Positions 59,214 to 64,000 of a stretch of DNA of 64,000 nucleotides are shown here, one piece after another. This DNA is from Orientallactaga sibirica (lineage: Eukaryota; Chordata; Mammalia; Rodentia; Dipodidae): the NCBI GenBank assembly GCA_036365145.1, contig JAEOAD010000024.1, positions 12,060,501 through 12,124,500 of the forward strand. Direction: 5' to 3'. The number at the start of each line of letters is the position of its first letter. Positions within the stretch are counted from its first letter, which is position 1. A program made the translations under genes and the position numbers. The notes below the pieces were generated by a model. It saw only the letters and a program-made list of their open reading frames with translations, was not told the DNA's origin and made no database searches.

Positions 59214-59836
59214 GGCAGGTCCTGACCTGGTGTAAGCCCAGTTACCTTTTGGGATGGCTTTGGTTTGAGTTATTCTGTGTGCCCTCTTGGGTCCCTCTTT
59301 GCTATGCTGTGGGCTCAGGTAGGCTGGCTGGGTCAGTGGGTTGCTGCTCTGATAAACCTGGGCCAGGTGCTCTGTAGGTGAGCTCCCTTCCGCAGGTCTC
59401 TAGTGCTTGTTGGTGCTTGCAGTGCGGGGAGGGAGGCTGTGGATCGTGGCTGAAGTTCTCCCACTGGTCCTCTAAATCCTTTTCCTCATGAGATACTCCA
59501 CGGGTGCCTACTGTCCTCCACTTCATGTTTCTTGTGTGTGTAGGAGGTTGGTATGAGTGGAAAATTCCCTCACCTGATTTTGCTGACTCTGGCTGCCATG
59601 GCCATGGGGACCTGGTACTGCTGCTGCTGGAGCTGCTTCGGCCTGCATTTTTGGTCTCTAGATGCTATGGATCTTGCCTACTTCTTTGCCGTGGTTGATA
59701 ATTTCTTATACACATTCACGTTTTAGTAGAAGAGGGTATGTTGCTGATTTTTTGTTTGTTTGTTTTTTGTTTGTTTTATTTTTTCTCCCCTAGGCTGCTT
59801 TGGTGTGCTTCCTATGCCACCATCTTAACCAGAAGT
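57841..59836 (-). mobile_element. LINE-1 5' half, inverted: 5' UTR, ORF1 start, ORF2 endonuclease start
   Basis: Read on the minus strand from 59836 leftwards: AAGATGGTGGC at 59816-59826 (the place of the YY1-type site at the LINE-1 start), about 1.2 kb of 5' UTR-like sequence, then near 58560-58330 a frame resembling the ORF1 N-terminal part (including SETDLAEIPEKDFKRM). ORF1 is cut short at an A-rich tract (about 58251-58270). The ORF2 endonuclease start follows: AAAAAGACATAGGTTTGCA, AAATATATATGCACTTAACA, and GTGATTTC in place of the GDFN codons. Frames are broken throughout. Confidence 0.7.
59181..59212. repeat. Poly(T), about 32 bases
   Basis: Uninterrupted T run inside the inverted LINE-1 5' region. 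On the LINE-1 sense strand it is an A run. It may mark the tail of another insertion or a junction between two pieces of 5' UTR. Confidence 0.93.
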
Positions 59837-59840
59837 CAAA

Positions 59841-61860
59841 TGGTAATGAGAACACAACATACCAAAACCTCTGGGACACCATGAAGGCAGTCTCCTAAGA
59901 AGGAAATTTATAGCTTAAAGTGCCTATATTAAGAAATTAGAGAGTTCACAAGTAAACAACTTAATGCTTCACATTAAGGCCTTGGACAAAGAAGAACAAG
60001 GTAAACAAAAATCAGTAGATGGGAAGAAAAAAAAAGATTAGAGCAAAACTTAATGAAATAGAAACCACAAAACAAACAAAGACTTGTTTCTTTGGAAGGA
60101 TAAGCAAGATTAATAAACCCTTAGCAAATTTGACCAAAAGAAAGAGAGAAGAGACACAAATTAATAAAATTAGAGGTGAAAAAGGCACCATCACAACAGT
60201 TACTAGAGAAATTTAAAAAAAAATAGGGACATACTATAACAACATATAATCCACTATGTTTGAAAATCTGAAAGAAATGGATGATTTCATTGATTTATAT
60301 GACCTACCAAATTAACAAGATGAAAATAACAAATTAAATATACCTATAACAAGTATGGAGATCTAAGCAGTTATTAAAAACAATCTCCCAACTAAAAAAA
60401 GTTCAGGCCCAGATGGATTCACTGGTGAATTTCACCAGGCATTCATGGAAGAACTAAAAGATTGCTCCTCAAACATTTCCAAAAAGTAGAAAAGGAAGAA
60501 GTCCTACCACACACCTTCTATGAAGCCAGCATCATCTGATGAAAAACCAGACAAAGATAGAAAAAAAAAAATTACAGACCAATATCTCTTATGAACATAG
60601 ATGCAAAAATTCTCAACAATATATTGGCAAATAGAATACAAGAATATATCATAAAGATCATCCATACCGACCAAGTAGGCTTTATCCCAGAGATGCAGGG
60701 ATGGTTCAACATAAGCAAATCAGTAAATGTAATACATTATATAAATGGACTGAAGGACATGATCATCACATGATCATCTCATTAGATGTAGAAAAAGCAT
60801 TTGACAAAATCCAACATCCTTTCATGATAAAAGTCCTACAGAAACTGAAAATAGAAGGAACATATTTCAACATAATAAAGGTTATTTATAACAAACCTAC
60901 AGCCAACATAATATTAACTAGTGAAAATCTTGAAGCTTTTCCACTAAAATCAGGAACAAGACAAAAATACTCATAGGCTATTATTGTATATATGTAAGTA
61001 GAAGAACTGATTACTGGTGGTGAAAAGGCTTAAGTGATATCAGGGGAAGAGACTGAATAAAGTAAAGGTGGAGGTATAGCTAATCAAAATCTAAAAGGAC
61101 ATAAATAAGCCATATGGAAACCTACTTTTTTGGACAATGGAACACCCGGAAGATATATATTGTTACTAGAAAATTTTCAGTGCCAGGGATGAGATACTTT
61201 CCATTGAGCTGTTGACCAGGGAAGTCACTGATGCTCCCAAAACATTATTGGCCATTGCCAAGGCTCTTGGTTTGGTAAGACCCTACTGCTGAAGATGACA
61301 CATATTTGGGCAGCCAGGACACTGAGAAATCCTGCAGGAGCTGAGCTGAAAACTTCTTCCATGTACACCAGCTGACAAAAAGCTGGAAAAAGCTACACTG
61401 CATTTAGTTCAATGGGAGAAAGATAAATCACCATTGTAGATACTCAACAGTGGAATTTACAGGTCTTATATTTGGCCAGCCAGGCCAAATGAGCCAACGG
61501 GTGCAATAGTAGCATATCTCTTATGGTGGAAACCAACTGCTCTCTAATTGGACTGGAGGCCCACTACATGGAAGGGAATACATCCCTGATACTGAAAACC
61601 TACAACAGGGGTAGTCATGAGCCCTAGAGTTGTAATGTCTACTGCTGTCTGGCTAAATGTATATCCTATGTTCACCAAACTGTCTCACTATACTATAGCC
61701 AGGAAAATTTAATAGATGGAATATCTATGCAAAGTTCGTAGAGCAGCTAATTATAAATTTTAGTCTTTAGTAATGGATGACAGCACTCACTTATACTACA
61801 AATATGGGTCAACTTGGCATTTTTATGAGAGATACTGATGATTAATTTGCCACTGAAGAA
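59841..61860 (+). mobile_element. LINE-1 3' half: ORF2 linker and RT start, then 3' UTR
   Basis: From ACAACATACCAAAACCTCTG the sequence follows ORF2 from the end of the endonuclease into the reverse transcriptase. Recognisable protein blocks are [17 protein letters not shown] at about 60670 and [12 protein letters not shown] at about 60784, with the first RT catalytic Asp in [10 protein letters not shown] doubled CATGATCAT-like unit near 60758-60776 shifts the frame. Similarity stops after SGTRQ (60961), before the (F/Y)ADD motif, and jumps to 3' UTR sequence with GGACAATGGAACACCCGG and GTGCAATAGTAGCATATC. The element is non-functional. Confidence 0.82.
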
Positions 61861-61989
61861 GAGCCTTCTTCAGAACAAGTTGTCTTTAGATACCTTAATC
61901 AAAAGACTTATGTGATGCAGTCAATAAAAATGCTAAGGTGATTTTTTTTTTTTAACCATTGTCAACATACTGGTCTTGATATACTATTC

Positions 61990-62840
61990 ATGATATTCTT
62001 GTAATGGGGTGCTAGGGGTCCAGGAAAGTCCTTGAACCCCAAATCCTAGGTTTGTTTCTCATGTTAGTCAAATAATTTAATAAAGAGAAAACTGAGGAGG
62101 TTAAATATTAAATTATTATATTTATTGAGGGAAGTACAGAGCCAAGGAAAGGTATCCACATTGCTAGAGAGCCCACATGGAGGGCCTGGAAAAAAAAAAA
62201 TGGAAAGAAAAGAGAAAAGATGGGCTGGTGAGATGGCTTCACAATAAAGGTGCTTGCCTGCAAAGCCGAAGGACCTCTGTTCAATTCCCCAGGACCCACA
62301 TAAGACAGATGCACAAGGTGGTGGATGTATCTTGAGTTCATTTGCAGTGGCTGGAAGCCTTGGCATACCCATTCTTTCTCTCTCTCTCTCTCCTTCCTTC
62401 TCTCACATAAATAAAATATATTTAAAAAAAAAAAGAAAGAAAGAGAAAAGAAAGTTCAAGGAGCTCCTGCCATGTGGGGAGTTGCAGGGAATAAAGGAGC
62501 CCATATGAAGAGTAAGGGTTAGCAGATCCTCCAGGCTGGGTCTGGGCCTAGGCCAAGCCAGTCCAGGCCCAACCAAGGGAAAAACTTACCCACAGCTGGA
62601 AGTTCCCAAGTGGTCCGAGAGTCAGCCCTCCCCTTGCAAAGGTATTTACGGACTTAGGGTGATGGGCTATCTTCCAGCTCAGGTGAACCAGAGAGAAAGC
62701 TGTTTGGTTAGGGCTAGGGGCTGTCTCAGGAAGAGGCTAGCCATGAAACCAAGTTCTTGGGGCTGAACTTGACCAACCACAATGTTTAAATCCTATGAAA
62801 GACCTCCCTCCCAGGAGGGGTCCTGGTTGTGTGTGAAAAA
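61990..62840 (-). mobile_element. Possible LTR-like element interrupted by a SINE
   Basis: On the minus strand: GC-rich part with CTGACTCTCGGACCAC, CCTGCAACTCCCCACATGG, then beyond the SINE CTTCCCTCAATAAATATAAT (polyadenylation-type) and GATTTGGGGTTCAAGGAC followed by CCTGGACCCCTAGC, which recalls an LTR end and primer-binding region. A CCTTGAACCCCAAATCC-like block also occurs at 17955. No partner LTR is present in the window. Confidence 0.35.
62221..62434 (+). mobile_element. DIP-type SINE
   Basis: GGGCTGGTGAGATGGCTTCA, GACCCACATAAGACAGATGC, GGTGGATGTATCTTGAGTTC, CT-rich run, A-rich tail. A-rich GAAAAGA sequence flanks both sides. Confidence 0.94.
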
Positions 62841-62954
62841 AACAGGTCTAGGGAACTAGGTAAGAGATAAGAATTCAGATCATCTTTGATTTCTAGCAAG
62901 TGCAAATGTTCCTATGATTTTCAACTTCAGGGATCCAGTCACTCTAACTCTATC

Positions 62955-63260
62955 CCCTTTCTCATTCTGATTATGAAAGCTAAAAGTGATCCACTAGTAA
63001 AATTAAAAGACAATACAATTACCACACAAAGCTCATATTTAATGAAATATTGCAAAATATGTCAAGAAAATTTATGTACAAAAGCATTAAAAATGAATAC
63101 CATCATGAAAATCATCAAGACAATTAATTTCATAAGGGCCAAAGAATTAAGTCATTGCCAAGTCCAAGAACTTCTTAAAAGTGTTGATGCTAACTATGGT
63201 GATATCATTGACTTTTGGGGAGGTGGCTAAGTCAATGCTATATGCTAAAAATATTTTTTT
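62955..63260 (+). pseudogene. Decayed hAT-transposase-like fragment (GTF2IRD2/ZBED5/FAM200-type)
   Basis: A stop-free frame encodes, in order, PLVKL, YLMKYCKICQENLCTKALKM, IKTINFIRAKELSHCQ and VDANYGDIIDF. From memory, the hAT-superfamily transposase core, also found in domesticated genes such as GTF2IRD2, ZBED5 and FAM200, has the order HQENLCxKxLKM, VNFIRARGLNHRQF, xxEYGDxxY and then RWLSRG. Here the RWLS motif follows at about 63218 but in the next forward frame (AGGTGGCTAAGT), so a 1-base shift broke the frame. No start or downstream catalytic part is kept. It is either a fossil DNA transposon or a partial retrocopy of a domesticated gene; there is no poly(A). Confidence 0.65.
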
Positions 63261-63304
63261 TTATTTGTGACATATTATTAAGTAATTAATGCTATCAAAA
63301 TTTG

Positions 63305-63500
63305 TGTGCAGGTTTAGGAAGATGTCTCAGCAGTTAAGGGTGATTATTGTCAAAGCCTGCAAGCTATGGTTCAGTTCCCCAGTACCCATGTAAACCTACA
63401 TGTACATAGTAGCATATGTGTCTGGAATTAATTTGTTTGCAGTGAAAAGAGACCTTCATTTACTCATATGATTTATTTCACTCTTTCCTTCTCTCTCGCG

Positions 63501-63554
<54 letters not shown>

Positions 63555-63606
63555 CAGACTCACACATGCACACATGCAAACACACAAATAAATAAATAAT
63601 TATGTT
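63305..63606 (+). mobile_element. DIP-type SINE with (CT)n(CA)n expansion
   Basis: GCAGGTTTAGGAAGATGTCT, CCAGTACCCATGTAAACC, TGTGTCTGGAATTAATTTG. The CT run has grown and continues into about 30 bases of CA (63518-63547) and a degenerate CA-rich part, then (AAAT)n. Confidence 0.9.
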
Positions 63607-63959
63607 TTAAAATTGTGCCAGAAGTCAATAGTAAAAGCTGACTTATATATTTAGCATTTCTCCTTGATTTAATCATTCATTTAAATGAGTTAAACATTTT
63701 ACCTTCAAAGGGAAAACTAACATGTTAATACAGTAACTCAAATTATAACACCATTAATACACATGAAACAGAAATTATGTCAAGCTCACATTAAGACAAT
63801 TTTCATACATTTTGACACAATGGCTAAGCACAGTCCTGTGAACAGCAAAAGTGAAAAAAAAATGGTTTGCTTTTTGATTTGATATAAGAATTTGAAAACA
63901 GATTTCATATTCATCAATATTTTGGTATATTTGCAATTCCATTTTATTGACATGAATAA
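63607..63959. other. Unique AT-rich sequence
   Basis: Nothing recognised. Confidence 0.5.
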
Positions 63960-64000
63960 TGTGATGATTAACCTCTGGTTGTCAACTTGCCAGGATTGTA
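63960..64000 (+). mobile_element. Start of another MaLR LTR, cut by the window end
   Basis: TGTGATGATTAACCTCTGG and TTGTCAACTTGCCAGGAT agree with the known beginning of the MaLR LTR subtype seen at 48930 and 49575 (TGTGATGGTTA, then TTGTCAACTTGACAGG as I recall it). Only 41 bases are available. Confidence 0.6.

Overview
The window reads as mammalian, specifically rodent, nuclear DNA with no recognisable functional protein-coding gene. It is AT-rich, poor in CpG and full of short interspersed elements. Four SINE types are visible. About 25 copies belong to a tRNA-derived family with a GAGATGGCTTAG-like head, a GATGCACAAGGTGG body, a pyrimidine run and an (AAAT)n tail. About fifteen more are B1 copies, several are B4-type ID/B1 chimeras, and one is an ID element. 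B1, B4 and ID place the DNA in rodents. The dominant family looks like the B2-superfamily SINE that I know from jerboas as DIP, so a dipodid rodent such as Jaculus is the best guess. That species call is inference. 'DIP-type' below means this family by sequence, not by a database match.

Layout. 1-1277: minus-strand ERVL-MaLR element cut by the window edge. 1.3-6.9 kb: mostly unique DNA with LINE-1 3' fragments and two DIP-type SINEs. 6923-8773: complete LTR-internal-LTR MaLR on the plus strand. 9-19 kb: unique DNA with SINEs, old LINE-1 3' pieces and LTR-like sequence. 19-22 kb: the least repetitive part, holding two CpG-retaining blocks that could be conserved regulatory DNA and one segment with good splice-site borders. 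22-33 kb: unique DNA, SINEs, a Z-DNA-prone tract and an 80-nt hairpin. 32.4-34.3 kb: minus-strand LINE-1 remnants, a nested B1 and a polyadenylated retroposed tail. 34-45 kb: SINEs, long microsatellites, and a MaLR LTR split by a LINE-1 3' end. 45-49.8 kb: LINE-1 3' UTR, a 5'-truncated MaLR with a nested B1, and two more MaLR LTR pieces. 50-57 kb: SINEs, a pentanucleotide microsatellite grown inside a SINE, and a third CpG-retaining block. 57.8-61.9 kb: LINE-1 whose 5' half is inverted against its 3' half, as in twin-primed insertion. 61.9-64 kb: LTR-like sequence, a decayed hAT-transposase-like reading frame, a SINE, and the first 41 bases of another MaLR LTR.

Nearly all open frames in the window lie inside repeats or are short chance frames. 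The two with real protein similarity are both dead: LINE-1 ORF2 (59.84-60.98 kb) and the hAT-like fragment (62.96-63.26 kb). I did not find a new multi-gene system. The items most worth checking are the hAT-like fossil, the inverted LINE-1, the long DIP-type subfamily, the CpG-retaining blocks and the 80-nt hairpin.
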